This document shows, piece after piece, positions 25,032 through 33,928 of a stretch of DNA of 64,000 nucleotides. This DNA comes from Njordibacter sp964022265. GTDB taxonomy: Bacteria > Pseudomonadota > Gammaproteobacteria > Pseudomonadales > Balneatricaceae. A model generated the notes under the pieces. It saw nothing but the letters and a program-made list of their open reading frames with translations. It was not told the origin of the DNA and ran no database searches. The stretch is from positions 1 to 64,000 of the forward strand of contig CAXHZX010000010.1 of NCBI GenBank assembly GCA_964022265.1, in the 5' to 3' direction. How positions within the stretch are numbered: the first letter of the stretch is position 1; the number at the start of each line of letters is the position of its first letter. A program made the translations under genes and the position numbers.

Positions 25032-25634
25032 ATGAAGATCAGCCTACTGCGCCACGGTAAAACAACTTCAGATGGAATCTACCGAGGCCATACTGATGTT
25101 GCTTTAACAAAGCAGGGGCTAATGCAAATGCATAACACGGCAAAAACCTTTCAGGTGCCGGTGGATTATCTTGTCACATCTAATTTGCAGCGTTGTGCAA
25201 AATTTGCTGCGCAGCTTGAGCCAAAAGAACTCATAGACGAACGTTTTCAAGAAATGTCATTTGGTGATTGGGACGGCAAAGATCGCGCCGAAATTTGGCG
25301 CACGCAGCCAGACAAAGTGGAGCAATTTTGGAACGATCCCATGCATTGCAGTGCCCCAAACGGGGAAACAGTAACCCAGTTGCAAGACAGGGCCATGAGC
25401 GCTTTTGATGAGCATATTAAAAATGCGATCAAGCTGAACTCTAAGCACATGTTGATCGTGACTCATGGCGGCGTCATTCGGGCCATGGTAGGGGCGATTT
25501 TACATATGCAAGCCAAAGGGATGTTTAATTTAAACCTGCCCTACGCAAGTGCCGTGCCTTTGCATGTCATTTGTTTCGAAAATGATCAAGGTCAGTCTGA
25601 TTATCATGTCAGTGTTGATTTTTGTGCGGCTTAG
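25032..25634 (+). CDS. cobC: Alpha-ribazole phosphatase, histidine phosphatase family
   Basis: Predicted phosphatase removing the 5' phosphate from alpha-ribazole phosphate (or from adenosylcobalamin phosphate). 200 residues from ATG 25032; the RHG active site is Arg7-His8-Gly9, and the second His lies in LIVTHGGVIRAM. Other histidine phosphatases share these motifs, but position between cobT and cobS supports CobC. Begins 14 bases after the cobT stop. Confidence 0.85.
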   Translation: MKISLLRHGKTTSDGIYRGHTDVALTKQGLMQMHNTAKTFQVPVDYLVTSNLQRCAKFAAQLEPKELIDERFQEMSFGDWDGKDRAEIWRTQPDKVEQFWNDPMHCSAPNGETVTQLQDRAMSAFDEHIKNAIKLNSKHMLIVTHGGVIRAMVGAILHMQAKGMFNLNLPYASAVPLHVICFENDQGQSDYHVSVDFCAA

Positions 25635-25644
25635 GAGTGGAGCA

Positions 25645-26448
25645 ATGCTAAAGCAACACTTTCACGCGTTAGTATTAGCTTTTCAGTTTCTGACGCGCAT
25701 TCCTGTCTATAAAGTATTTCCTATTGCAAGCAGCGTGGCGCCGCCACGGGTGGCTGGTAAAGCACTTCTTTATTACCCGGTAGTTGGCGTTGTTATTGGC
25801 GCTTTCATCACTTTGTTGCCATTTCTTATAGTTGAATATGGCCTCGTCATTAACTCGCAATTGCAGGCGGCATTGGTATTGGTGGTTTGGGTGTGGATTA
25901 CCGGTGGCTTGCATCTTGATGGACTAGGCGACAGCGCAGATGCTTGGTTAGGTGGGTTTGGTGATAAACAACGCACCTTGGATATAATGAAAGATCCTAC
26001 CTGTGGACCAAGTGCGGTGGTGGTTTTAGTACTCACATTGCTCTTAAAATGGATCGCTTTAAATTTGTTGATACAGCAAGCTTACGAGGTTCCCTTGTTA
26101 TGGTTAATGTTGGCGTTAGTCCCAATGGTAGCCAGGCTTCAGGTTATGATGCTGGTGATACAAACCCCCTATGTTCGTTCCCAAGGTTTAGGGGAGCAGC
26201 TTAAAAACCAAGCCCAAAAAATATGGGTCTGGTGTTGGTTTGTGGCTGCGCTTAGTTTCATGTTGTACCAGCATCTGGAGCTGACTATTACCGTTATTGT
26301 TGTTGTAGGGTTAGCTTACTTTAAAATGCGTTCGCTAATGGTACAGCGTATTGATGGTTGGACCGGTGATACGGCCGGTGCAAGTATTGAAATGGTCGAG
26401 TTGGCCATGCTGCTTGTTCTTGCAATTGCCACACCCTTCTTAATTTAG
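25645..26448 (+). CDS. cobS: Adenosylcobinamide-GDP ribazoletransferase (cobalamin synthase)
   Basis: Inner-membrane enzyme joining adenosylcobinamide-GDP with alpha-ribazole (phosphate), the last assembly step. 267 residues (E. coli 247) with about six hydrophobic segments and the Mg-binding acidic motif GGLHLDGLGDSADAW. ATG 25645 follows TAGGAGTGGAGC and lies 10 bases after cobC. Last gene of the group; no clear terminator follows in the 146-base spacer to metF. Confidence 0.95.
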   Translation: MLKQHFHALVLAFQFLTRIPVYKVFPIASSVAPPRVAGKALLYYPVVGVVIGAFITLLPFLIVEYGLVINSQLQAALVLVVWVWITGGLHLDGLGDSADAWLGGFGDKQRTLDIMKDPTCGPSAVVVLVLTLLLKWIALNLLIQQAYEVPLLWLMLALVPMVARLQVMMLVIQTPYVRSQGLGEQLKNQAQKIWVWCWFVAALSFMLYQHLELTITVIVVVGLAYFKMRSLMVQRIDGWTGDTAGASIEMVELAMLLVLAIATPFLI

Positions 26449-26594
26449 CTTGTTTATTACAGGCATTTCAGTAATAACGCGGCTCAGTTTTTAGCGCGCC
26501 AACATGAATTCCATTCACATTGCTTCTGAAGCTTTCAACCAGCGTTTAGCGTGAAGCTGACATAATAGCGACTCCTTGATATTGAACAAAAGCA

Positions 26595-27446
26595 ATGGAG
26601 TGTATTTTGGATAGCCGTTATTCCTTTGAGTTTTTCCCGCCTAAATCTGATGCCAGTAAGCAAAGTTTTGCAGCTTGCCTTGATGCGCTTTCGCAGTGGC
26701 AACCTGAATTTAGTTCAATGACTTACGGTGCTTCAGGTTCTAGCCAAAAAGAAAGCTTTAGTGCGTGCCAGGGGCTGCAGCAAAAAGGGCATGTCTGTGC
26801 GGCGCACATTACCGCCGTGAACGCCAGTAAACAAGAGGTGAATAGCGCCGCTAGGGCTTTTGCTGCCCATGGCATTGATCATTTGGTGGCTTTGCGCGGT
26901 GATAGTCCACAGGGCCCGTTTAAAGCGGATGCTAATGGTTACGCTTATGCAAAAGAAATGGTGGCAGGCTTTAGAGAGTGGTTTGAAGGCACTATTTCAG
27001 TAGCAGGGTATCCAGAAATACATCCAGAAGCATCAAGCGCTGTGGCTGACATTGGTCATTTGAAGACTAAGATTGATGCTGGGGCTGACCAAATTATGAC
27101 CCAATATTGTTACGATACAGACACAATATTGCGTTTCTCTGACCAGCTACGAAGCCATAATGTACCCGTTATTGTGGGCGTAATGCCTATCCATGATATT
27201 GAAGCGATCCAGCGTTTTTCTGCGCGTTGTGGTGCCAGTGTTCCCACCGAGCTTGTGAAGCAGTTTGAGCGCTTTAGCCACAAAGATGACCAATTTAAGT
27301 TGGCCGTTGATATTGCGGTAACTCAGATTGAACAACTAGCAAGCCATGGGCTTGATCGGGTGCACTTGTACACCTTAAACCGACACCAATGGGTGCACGG
27401 AATTTTAGAGGCTCTAGAGCAGCCAAAACTTCTTAAAAGTGCGTAA
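26595..27446 (+). CDS. metF: 5,10-methylenetetrahydrofolate reductase
   Basis: FAD enzyme reducing methylene-THF to methyl-THF for methionine synthesis. About 283 residues (E. coli 296) with FEFFPPK near the N-terminus (Glu12 corresponds to the catalytic Glu), VALRGDSPQG, GYPEIHPEA and HLYTLNRHQW. The start is uncertain: ATG 26595 lacks a ribosome-binding site, while TTG 26607 has GGAG 6 bases upstream and gives MDSRYSFEFF. The methyl-THF product could feed a B12-dependent methionine synthase, which would explain closeness to the cob genes; this is inference. Confidence 0.92.
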   Translation: MECILDSRYSFEFFPPKSDASKQSFAACLDALSQWQPEFSSMTYGASGSSQKESFSACQGLQQKGHVCAAHITAVNASKQEVNSAARAFAAHGIDHLVALRGDSPQGPFKADANGYAYAKEMVAGFREWFEGTISVAGYPEIHPEASSAVADIGHLKTKIDAGADQIMTQYCYDTDTILRFSDQLRSHNVPVIVGVMPIHDIEAIQRFSARCGASVPTELVKQFERFSHKDDQFKLAVDIAVTQIEQLASHGLDRVHLYTLNRHQWVHGILEALEQPKLLKSA

Positions 27447-27505
27447 CTATTAAGCTTGAGGTATAATGCGCGGCTTAATGATATGGATTAAAGATTAGCC
27501 GCTCA

Positions 27506-28177
27506 ATGAACCAAAAAGCCAAACCTAAAGCCGTCGTCATCTACTCTGGCGGTATGGATTCATACACTGTTTTGCACCTGGCGTTGCAACAAGGCTATGA
27601 CGTTCATGCAGTGTCTTTTAACTATGGTCAGCGCCATAGTAAAGAATTGGCTGTGGCTGTTGATGTATGCCAGGGCTTGGGTGTCCCTCATAAGCTTGTC
27701 GATATCACCCAAATAAACCAGTTGCTTCAAGGCTCATCGCTCACGTCTACCGACATCGACATCCCCACTGGAGAGTATGAAGAAGAGAATATGAAATCTA
27801 CTGTGGTTCCTAATCGCAATATGATTTTATTGTCTTTGGCGATTGGCTATGCAGTTTCTATTGAGTCTACCGATGTTTTTTATGGCGCCCATTCTGGTGA
27901 TCATGACATCTACCCAGATTGCCGCCCTGAATTTGTAGATGCGATGAATGTCGTGTCCGCTATAGCCAACTATGATGATGTTAAAATCATTAGTCCTTTT
28001 TTACATGAAAGTAAGCTGGCTATTCTTAAGGCAGGTTTGGCCATGAACCTTGACTATGGGCAAACTTGGACCTGCTATTTGGGCCAAGAAAAAGCCTGTG
28101 GCAAATGCGGCTCATGTGTTGAGCGCTTGGGTGCGTTTGCTAAAGCTGGCATCAAAGACCCCGTGCCTTACGTATAG
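27506..28177 (+). CDS. queC: 7-cyano-7-deazaguanine synthase
   Basis: ATP-dependent enzyme converting 7-carboxy-7-deazaguanine to preQ0 for queuosine. 223 residues with the PP-loop SGGMDS (14-19; the usual form is SGGLDS) and a zinc site Cys190, Cys198, Cys201, Cys204 in TCYLGQEKACGKCGSC. A TATAAT sequence at 27463-27468 may be its -10. First of three que genes, with 2 bases before queE. Confidence 0.97.
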   Translation: MNQKAKPKAVVIYSGGMDSYTVLHLALQQGYDVHAVSFNYGQRHSKELAVAVDVCQGLGVPHKLVDITQINQLLQGSSLTSTDIDIPTGEYEEENMKSTVVPNRNMILLSLAIGYAVSIESTDVFYGAHSGDHDIYPDCRPEFVDAMNVVSAIANYDDVKIISPFLHESKLAILKAGLAMNLDYGQTWTCYLGQEKACGKCGSCVERLGAFAKAGIKDPVPYV

Positions 28178-28179
28178 TA

Positions 28180-28833
28180 ATGAACATGTATTCTATCAAA
28201 GAAATCTTCTACACCTTACAAGGTGAGGGCGCTCAAGCTGGAAGACCTGCTGTTTTTTGTAGGTTTGCAGGTTGTAACCTTTGGACGGGTAGCGAAGCTA
28301 GGCGTGAGGCGAGTATTTGCGATTTTTGTGATACCGACTTTGTAGGCGTAGATGGTACTTTAGGCGGCCGATACACCGCCAAAGCGCTCGCCCAGCGTAT
28401 TGCCAGTTGCTGGCCAGAGGGTTTGCCAGGGCATCCGTTGGTGGTGCTTACTGGTGGTGAGCCTATGCTGCAGGTCGATGAAGAATTGGTGGGTCATTTG
28501 CACCAGCAAGATTTTGAAATTGCAATAGAAACCAACGGCACCCTGCCCGTACCAAGATCCATTGACTGGATTTGTGTGAGCCCCAAAGGCTTGTCTGAAG
28601 TGGTGCAGGTGACAGGTGATGAGCTTAAATTGGTTTACCCGCAACGTCATGCAATGCCAGAAAAGTTCGCCGATTTAGATTTTAAAAATTACTATTTACA
28701 ACCTTTGGACAAATCATACATTGCAACCTCCAAAGATGACGATGATTATGTACAGCAGACTATCGATTATTGTATGCATCATCCACAGTGGCGCTTAAGC
28801 CTTCAAACTCACAAAATTACAGGCATCAGGTAA
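28180..28833 (+). CDS. queE: 7-carboxy-7-deazaguanine synthase
   Basis: Radical SAM enzyme that contracts 6-carboxytetrahydropterin to CDG. 217 residues. The cluster motif is the long form C-x14-C-x2-C (Cys32, Cys47, Cys50) seen in many proteobacterial QueE proteins, followed by VLTGGEPMLQ. The last base of its stop is the first base of the queD ATG. Confidence 0.96.
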   Translation: MNMYSIKEIFYTLQGEGAQAGRPAVFCRFAGCNLWTGSEARREASICDFCDTDFVGVDGTLGGRYTAKALAQRIASCWPEGLPGHPLVVLTGGEPMLQVDEELVGHLHQQDFEIAIETNGTLPVPRSIDWICVSPKGLSEVVQVTGDELKLVYPQRHAMPEKFADLDFKNYYLQPLDKSYIATSKDDDDYVQQTIDYCMHHPQWRLSLQTHKITGIR

Positions 28834-29189
28834 TGGAAATATACAAAGATTTTAGCTTTGACTCAGCACATGTCTTACCCAATGTTCCACAAGGTCACAA
28901 GTGCGGGCGTTTGCATGGTCATACCTTTAACTTGCGAATTGTGGTGACAGGGCCTGTGGGTGAAACGACGGGTTGGATCATGGATTTTGGCGACATTAAA
29001 AAAGCCTTCAAGCCTCTTTATGAACGCCTAGATCATCATTACCTTAATGACATTGCTGGCCTTGAAAACCCCACGAGTGAAGTGATGATTAAGTGGATCT
29101 GGCAGGAATTAAAACCTGTGCTGCCAGCCTTGTCGCGTTTAGAACTTAAAGAAACCTGCACCAGCGGTTGTGTTTATAGCGGAGACTAG
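28833..29189 (+). CDS. queD: 6-carboxy-5,6,7,8-tetrahydropterin synthase
   Basis: Zinc enzyme converting 7,8-dihydroneopterin triphosphate to 6-carboxytetrahydropterin. ATG 28833 gives 118 residues. Zinc ligands His13, His28 and His30 and catalytic Cys24 (KCGRLHGH) are present, and MDFGDIKK and LDHHYLND are typical. Upstream extension into queE is rejected because of family length and the one-base overlap arrangement. Confidence 0.96.
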   Translation: MEIYKDFSFDSAHVLPNVPQGHKCGRLHGHTFNLRIVVTGPVGETTGWIMDFGDIKKAFKPLYERLDHHYLNDIAGLENPTSEVMIKWIWQELKPVLPALSRLELKETCTSGCVYSGD

Positions 29190-29191
29190 TC

Positions 29192-29608
29192 GTGGCAATT
29201 GATGGGTTAACGCTTGAAGACATTAAACAGATTCGTGATAGCGTAAAGACGATCGCGCTCGTTGGTCTTTCTCCAAAGCCTCATCGTGCTAGCTATCAGG
29301 TCGCTGTGTATTTGCAAGAGTTAGGCTATCAAGTTGTGCCTGTGAACCCCATCCATGAAGAAATATTGGGCCAGAAAAGTTACCCAGACCTTGCTTCTAT
29401 TCCCTTTGATATAGATATGGTTGATTGTTTTCGTGCCAGTGAAGCTATGGTTGCTTTAGCACAGGAAGTGATTCGAAAAGGCGCCGCGGTGATGTGGATG
29501 CAACTTGGTATTGTTAATGCAGATGCCGCCATGGTAGCGCGAGCGGCAGGCATTACAGTGGTGATGGATCGTTGCCCAAAAATTGAATTTCCCAAATTAA
29601 GCCAATAA
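29192..29608 (+). CDS. CoA-binding protein, YccU-like
   Basis: 138-residue Rossmann-fold protein of the CoA_binding_2 type, related to E. coli YccU. The nucleotide-binding start is TIALVGLSPKPHRASYQVA, and VMWMQLGIVN and VMDRCPKIEF are conserved. Its biochemical role is unknown. GTG start at 29192 is preceded by GGAG at 7 bases. It follows queD by 2 bases, so it is probably cotranscribed with the que genes, and it converges with the acetyltransferase gene. Confidence 0.85.
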   Translation: MAIDGLTLEDIKQIRDSVKTIALVGLSPKPHRASYQVAVYLQELGYQVVPVNPIHEEILGQKSYPDLASIPFDIDMVDCFRASEAMVALAQEVIRKGAAVMWMQLGIVNADAAMVARAAGITVVMDRCPKIEFPKLSQ

Positions 29609-29615
29609 TCCATTC

Positions 29616-30311
29616 TCACTCATTAAGTTTCTTTATTTGATGGCCATGTCCATTAAAGTTTTCTGGGCTAAGCCATGCTTCAAACCGGGCTTGCACATCC
29701 GGCCAGTTTTGATCAAGCACACTAAACCATGCTGTATCCCGGTTTCTGTTTTTGTAGATGGTGGCTTGTTTAAAGAGGCCATCAAAACCAAAGCCAAGCC
29801 TCTGTGCGGCTTGTTTTGAGCCGGCATTATTATTGTCACATTTCCATTCGTAGCGTCGATAGCCCAATTCAAAAGCGTGTTTCATCATTAAATACATTGC
29901 TTCTGTAGCTGCTCTGGTCTTTTGCAACACAGGCGAATAATTAATATGGCCCACTTCAACAACACCCACTTCTGGTTGAATGCGCAAGTAAGAGGCAACT
30001 CCCGAAGCTTTGCCTGTGGCTTTATCAATAATCGCGAAAAATAACGGGTCTTGGCTTTTACTGTGATGGTAGATCCAATCACTAAGATGAATTTGGCTAT
30101 CAAATGGGCCATAAGGCAAGTAGGTCCAAAGTTTATTTTCTTGATCCTCAGCAAATGATGCCCATAGCTGTTCAGCATGTGTTGTCGCATCAAGCGGTTC
30201 CAGACGGCAGTATACGCCATCCAACAAAGCATGAAGCGGACGCGTACACGGTTGCCAGTTTGGCAGTGGCGCCCCTATGGGCTGACCCAAGTGATTCAAA
30301 TGTTCTGACAT
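29616..30311 (-). CDS. GNAT-family N-acetyltransferase, RimJ/RimL-like
   Basis: Predicted acetyltransferase of 231 residues from ATG 30311, which has AAGAG upstream; the frame is open 60 bases further. Sequence features: LEPLDATTHAEQLW at the start of the fold, then EVGVVEVGHINYSP, TRAATEAMYLMMKHAFELGYRRYEWKC and the acetyl-CoA-region NAGSKQAAQRLGFGFDG. The pattern fits the subgroup acting on small molecules or protein N-termini; the substrate is unknown. Confidence 0.85.
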   Translation of the reverse strand: MSEHLNHLGQPIGAPLPNWQPCTRPLHALLDGVYCRLEPLDATTHAEQLWASFAEDQENKLWTYLPYGPFDSQIHLSDWIYHHSKSQDPLFFAIIDKATGKASGVASYLRIQPEVGVVEVGHINYSPVLQKTRAATEAMYLMMKHAFELGYRRYEWKCDNNNAGSKQAAQRLGFGFDGLFKQATIYKNRNRDTAWFSVLDQNWPDVQARFEAWLSPENFNGHGHQIKKLNE

Positions 30312-30442
30312 AAAGCTCTTAATGCTGTTTAGTAATCTGTTAATAGTAGCCGATACTGCCTTTAACGCCACGCATTTTATACCAAATCATCACTAACATG
30401 CGCTGATAAAGCCGTGGGTTAGGCCTGCCCAATATAGTCACT

Positions 30443-30464
30443 ATCAGTTATAATAAAAACTGAT
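30443..30464. repeat. Inverted repeat upstream of prfB
   Basis: ATCAGTT (30443-30449) and AACTGAT (30458-30464) form a perfect 7-bp dyad around an A/T-rich centre that contains TATAAT (30449-30454), a possible prfB -10 about 50 bases before the start. It could be an operator or a small hairpin. Confidence 0.4.
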
Positions 30465-30503
30465 TCAGTCATATCTAAATACCACCGCTTTTGGTAACGC
30501 TAA

Positions 30504-31602
30504 ATGTTCGAAATTAATCCCTACATCCTCACTATGAAAGACCTCGCACAGCGCACTGATGTGCTTAGGGGGTATCTTTGACTATGCTGGTAAGCAAGAG
30601 CGTTTAGAAGAGGTTGAGCGAGAATTAGAACAACCTGATGTGTGGAATGACGCAGATCGTGCGCAAGCGCTAGGTAAAGAACGCTCTATGCTTGAAGGGG
30701 TGGTGAACACCATCGACAGCATGGATACAGGCCTTGTTGACGCCAAAGAACTGTTAGATCTTGCAGTTGAAGAGAATGATGAAGAGACTCTAGATGAAGT
30801 GCAGGTGGAGCTTGATTCACTTACTTTGAGCCTGGAAAAATTAGAATTTAGGCGGATGTTCTCAGGTGAAATGGATCCTAATGCCGCCTTTTTAGATATC
30901 CAATCAGGTTCAGGTGGCACCGAGGCCCAAGACTGGGCGAGCATGATTTTAAGAATGTACCTGCGCTGGGGCGAACAAAAGGGCTTTAAGGTAGAGCTAA
31001 TGGAAGTCAGTGATGGGGATGTTGCTGGTATTAAAAGTGCAACCATTCGTTTTGAAGGGGACTATGCATTTGGCTGGTTGCGAACAGAAACGGGTGTTCA
31101 CCGGTTAGTGAGAAAATCTCCGTTTGATTCTAGTAGCAGGCGTCATACCTCCTTTGCATCAGTCTTTGTGTCACCAGAAATTGATGATGACATCGACATT
31201 GAAGTGAACCCAGCAGACATAAGAGTAGATACCTATCGTGCGAGTGGCGCAGGTGGTCAACATGTTAACAAAACTGACTCTGCGGTGCGTTTAACACATG
31301 GACCATCAGGCATTGTGGTACAGTGCCAAAACCAACGCTCGCAGCATCAAAACCGAGACTCTGCGATGAAACAGTTGCGTGCAAAGCTATACGAGCAAGA
31401 GATTCTCAAGCGCCAAGAAGCCTCGCAAGCCCTAGAAGACACTAAGTCTGATATCGGTTGGGGCAGCCAAATTCGATCTTATGTGCTGGATGATCAACGC
31501 ATCAAAGACTTACGTACCAATGTTCAAACCGGTGGTTGTGATAAGGTTCTTGATGGCGACCTAGACCAATTCATTGTGGCTAGCTTAAAAGCTGGTTTAT
31601 AA
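30504..31602 (+). CDS. prfB: Peptide chain release factor 2 (programmed frameshift)
   Basis: RF2, which terminates at UGA and UAA. Translation starts at ATG 30504 (MFEINPYILTMKDLAQRTD), reads 25 codons to an in-frame TGA at 30579, and must shift +1 to continue from GAC 30580 to TAA 31602. The joined product is 365 residues, the E. coli length. The GGQ motif sits in ASGAGGQHVNKTDSAVR, and the SPF codon-recognition tripeptide occurs in VRKSPFDSSSRRH. lysS follows by 39 bases, as in many proteobacteria. Confidence 0.97.
30567..30582 (+). promoter_or_regulatory. RF2 programmed +1 frameshift site
   Basis: The site reads AGGGGG-TAT-CTT-TGA-C: a Shine-Dalgarno-like AGGGGG three bases before the slippery CTT, then the in-frame stop TGA in the poor context TGAC. 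It is identical to the known E. coli element, so RF2 should regulate its own synthesis. Confidence 0.97.
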
Positions 31603-31641
31603 ACTTAGTAACAATTTTACCCAACAGTAGACCCAAGACTT

Positions 31642-33138
31642 ATGAATGACACTAACGAAAGTTTAATGCAAGACGACAACAAACTCATTGCTGAGCGCCG
31701 TGCAAAATTAGCTAAACGTCGCGAAGAAGGGAATGCATTTCCAAATGATTTTCGCCGTGACAGCTATGCTCAAGATTTACAAGATTCACACGGTGATAAA
31801 GACAAACCAGAGCTTGAAGCTTTGGCTTTGCCAGTAAAGGTTGCAGGACGCATTATTCGAAATCGTGGTGCTTTTATGGAGCTACAAGACGTTTCTGGAC
31901 GTATTCAGCTTTATGTTAACCGTAAAGTGCTATCAACAGAGCAGTTAGCTGAATTAAAAACTTGGGATCTTGGTGACATCGTGGGTGTGGCTGGAGTGCT
32001 GCAAAAGTCGGGTAAGGGTGATTTGTTCGTGGATATGGTTGATCCACAGTTGCTAACTAAAGCCTTGCGTCCATTGCCGGATAAGCATCATGGCTTAGCC
32101 GATCAAGAGATGCGCTACAGGCAGCGTTATGTTGATCTTATTGTGAATGAAGAATCACGTAAAACATTTATGACCCGAACCCGCATCGTTGAGGCAATTC
32201 GCCAATACTTAATTACGCGCGAGTTTATGGAAGTAGAAACGCCAATGATGCAGGTCATTCCTGGCGGTGCTTCAGCACGTCCATTCATTACCCATCATAA
32301 TGCGCTAGATCGTGACATGTACCTTAGAATCGCTCCTGAACTGTATTTAAAGCGTTTGGTTGTGGGTGGTTTTGAGAGAGTGTTCGAAATTAACCGTAAC
32401 TTCCGCAACGAAGGCCTTTCTACGCGTCATAACCCAGAATTCACCATGTTGGAGTTTTACTGGTCTTATGCTGATTTTAGAGACTTGATGGATTTAACAG
32501 AAGGCATGTTGCGCCATATTGCAGAATCTGTAATGGGCAATACTAAGATCACCTATCAAGGCAGCGAATATGATTTTGCACAGCCTTTCCAGCGCATTTC
32601 TGTGTTTGATTCTATCCTGCACTACAACCCTAGCATTAAAGCTGGCGAACTAGCGGATGAAAACGGAGCACGGGCAATTGCTGAAGGCTTAGGTATCCCG
32701 CTTAAACCTTATTATGGGCTGGGTAAGGTACAAATAGAAATTTTTGAAAAGACCGTAGAAGACCGCCTAGATCAACCTACTTTTATTACTGAATACCCAG
32801 CTGAAGTTTCACCTTTGGCAAGGCGCAATGACCAAGATCCATTTGTCACAGACCGTTTTGAGTTTTTCGTTGGTGGCCGCGAAATCGCTAATGGTTTCTC
32901 AGAGCTCAACGATGCTGAAGATCAGGCAGAGCGCTTCTTAGCTCAAGTAGCCGAAAAAGACGCAGGCGATGATGAAGCCATGCATTATGATGCTGACTAC
33001 ATTGCCGCTCTAGAATACGGCATGCCCCCAACGGCAGGTGAAGGTATTGGCATAGACCGTTTGGTGATGCTATTTACAGATGCGCCTTCTATACGCGACG
33101 TGCTGCTGTTCCCTCATATGCGCCCTGAAGCCAAATAG
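31642..33138 (+). CDS. lysS: Lysyl-tRNA synthetase, class II
   Basis: Charges tRNA-Lys. 498 residues (E. coli 505). N-terminal OB-fold anticodon domain (VKVAGRIIRNRGAFMELQD), then class II motif 2 with NRNFRNEGLSTRHNPEF and motif 3 with GEGIGIDRLVMLFTD near the C-terminus. Its paralogue epmA (59909) lacks the anticodon domain. Confidence 0.98.
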   Translation: MNDTNESLMQDDNKLIAERRAKLAKRREEGNAFPNDFRRDSYAQDLQDSHGDKDKPELEALALPVKVAGRIIRNRGAFMELQDVSGRIQLYVNRKVLSTEQLAELKTWDLGDIVGVAGVLQKSGKGDLFVDMVDPQLLTKALRPLPDKHHGLADQEMRYRQRYVDLIVNEESRKTFMTRTRIVEAIRQYLITREFMEVETPMMQVIPGGASARPFITHHNALDRDMYLRIAPELYLKRLVVGGFERVFEINRNFRNEGLSTRHNPEFTMLEFYWSYADFRDLMDLTEGMLRHIAESVMGNTKITYQGSEYDFAQPFQRISVFDSILHYNPSIKAGELADENGARAIAEGLGIPLKPYYGLGKVQIEIFEKTVEDRLDQPTFITEYPAEVSPLARRNDQDPFVTDRFEFFVGGREIANGFSELNDAEDQAERFLAQVAEKDAGDDEAMHYDADYIAALEYGMPPTAGEGIGIDRLVMLFTDAPSIRDVLLFPHMRPEAK

Positions 33139-33152
33139 CTAAAAGCCCTGCA

Positions 33153-33902
33153 ATGCTTCATTCCGTTTGGCAAAATGCACATCTTGGCCAGCTCGATAAG
33201 GGCTGGCAAAAGGTGTTTGAAGCTTGCTTGAATGATCCAGAAATGGAGGCTTTAGCAAGCTTTCTACAAACCCACATAGATCAAAATATAGCGCTGTTGC
33301 CTGTCCAAAGTGACTGGTTTAATGCCTTTAAATTGACGCCTCTTAAGCAAGTGAAAGTGGTTGTCTTAGGGCAAGATCCTTATCACGGCTTTGAAAAAGG
33401 CCAACCTCAAGCCCATGGTTTAAGTTTTTCTGTGAACGAGGGGGTGAAAGTACCGCCGTCTTTAAGAAATATTTTCAAAGAACTAGAAAGTGACCTTGAC
33501 CTAAAACCTTGCGTACATGGCAACTTAACCCAGTGGGCTGAGCGTGGAGTGCTGTTGTTAAATACAGTACTTACGGTTGAGAGTGGAAAAGCTGGTGCTC
33601 ATCAAAATAGAGGTTGGGAACATCTCACAGACCAAGTGATCAAAGTGATTAGCCAAAATCTAACGAATGTTGTGTTTATGCTATGGGGTAAGCCCGCGCA
33701 TGCTAAGGCTGGCCTTATTGACGCCGAAAAGCACCTGGTACTTCAAGCAGCGCATCCTTCTCCTTTGTCAGCCTATCGTGGTTTTTTAGGATGTGCTCAT
33801 TTTTCAAAAGCGAACCACTATTTACAGCAAACAGGTCAAGGTGCCATTGATTGGCAACTTGAGCCCATTGCTCTAGAACCCGATCAAATCCAGCTTATTT
33901 AA
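33153..33902 (+). CDS. ung: Uracil-DNA glycosylase, family 1
   Basis: Excises uracil from DNA. 249 residues (E. coli 229) with the catalytic water-activating loop GQDPYHG (Asp75) and the DNA-intercalating HPSPLSAYRG segment near the C-terminus. The ATG lies 14 bases after lysS; no strong ribosome-binding site is visible. Convergent with ygfZ. Confidence 0.97.
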   Translation: MLHSVWQNAHLGQLDKGWQKVFEACLNDPEMEALASFLQTHIDQNIALLPVQSDWFNAFKLTPLKQVKVVVLGQDPYHGFEKGQPQAHGLSFSVNEGVKVPPSLRNIFKELESDLDLKPCVHGNLTQWAERGVLLLNTVLTVESGKAGAHQNRGWEHLTDQVIKVISQNLTNVVFMLWGKPAHAKAGLIDAEKHLVLQAAHPSPLSAYRGFLGCAHFSKANHYLQQTGQGAIDWQLEPIALEPDQIQLI

Positions 33903-33928
33903 CTTACAGTTGGACAGTGCAGTGCCAG

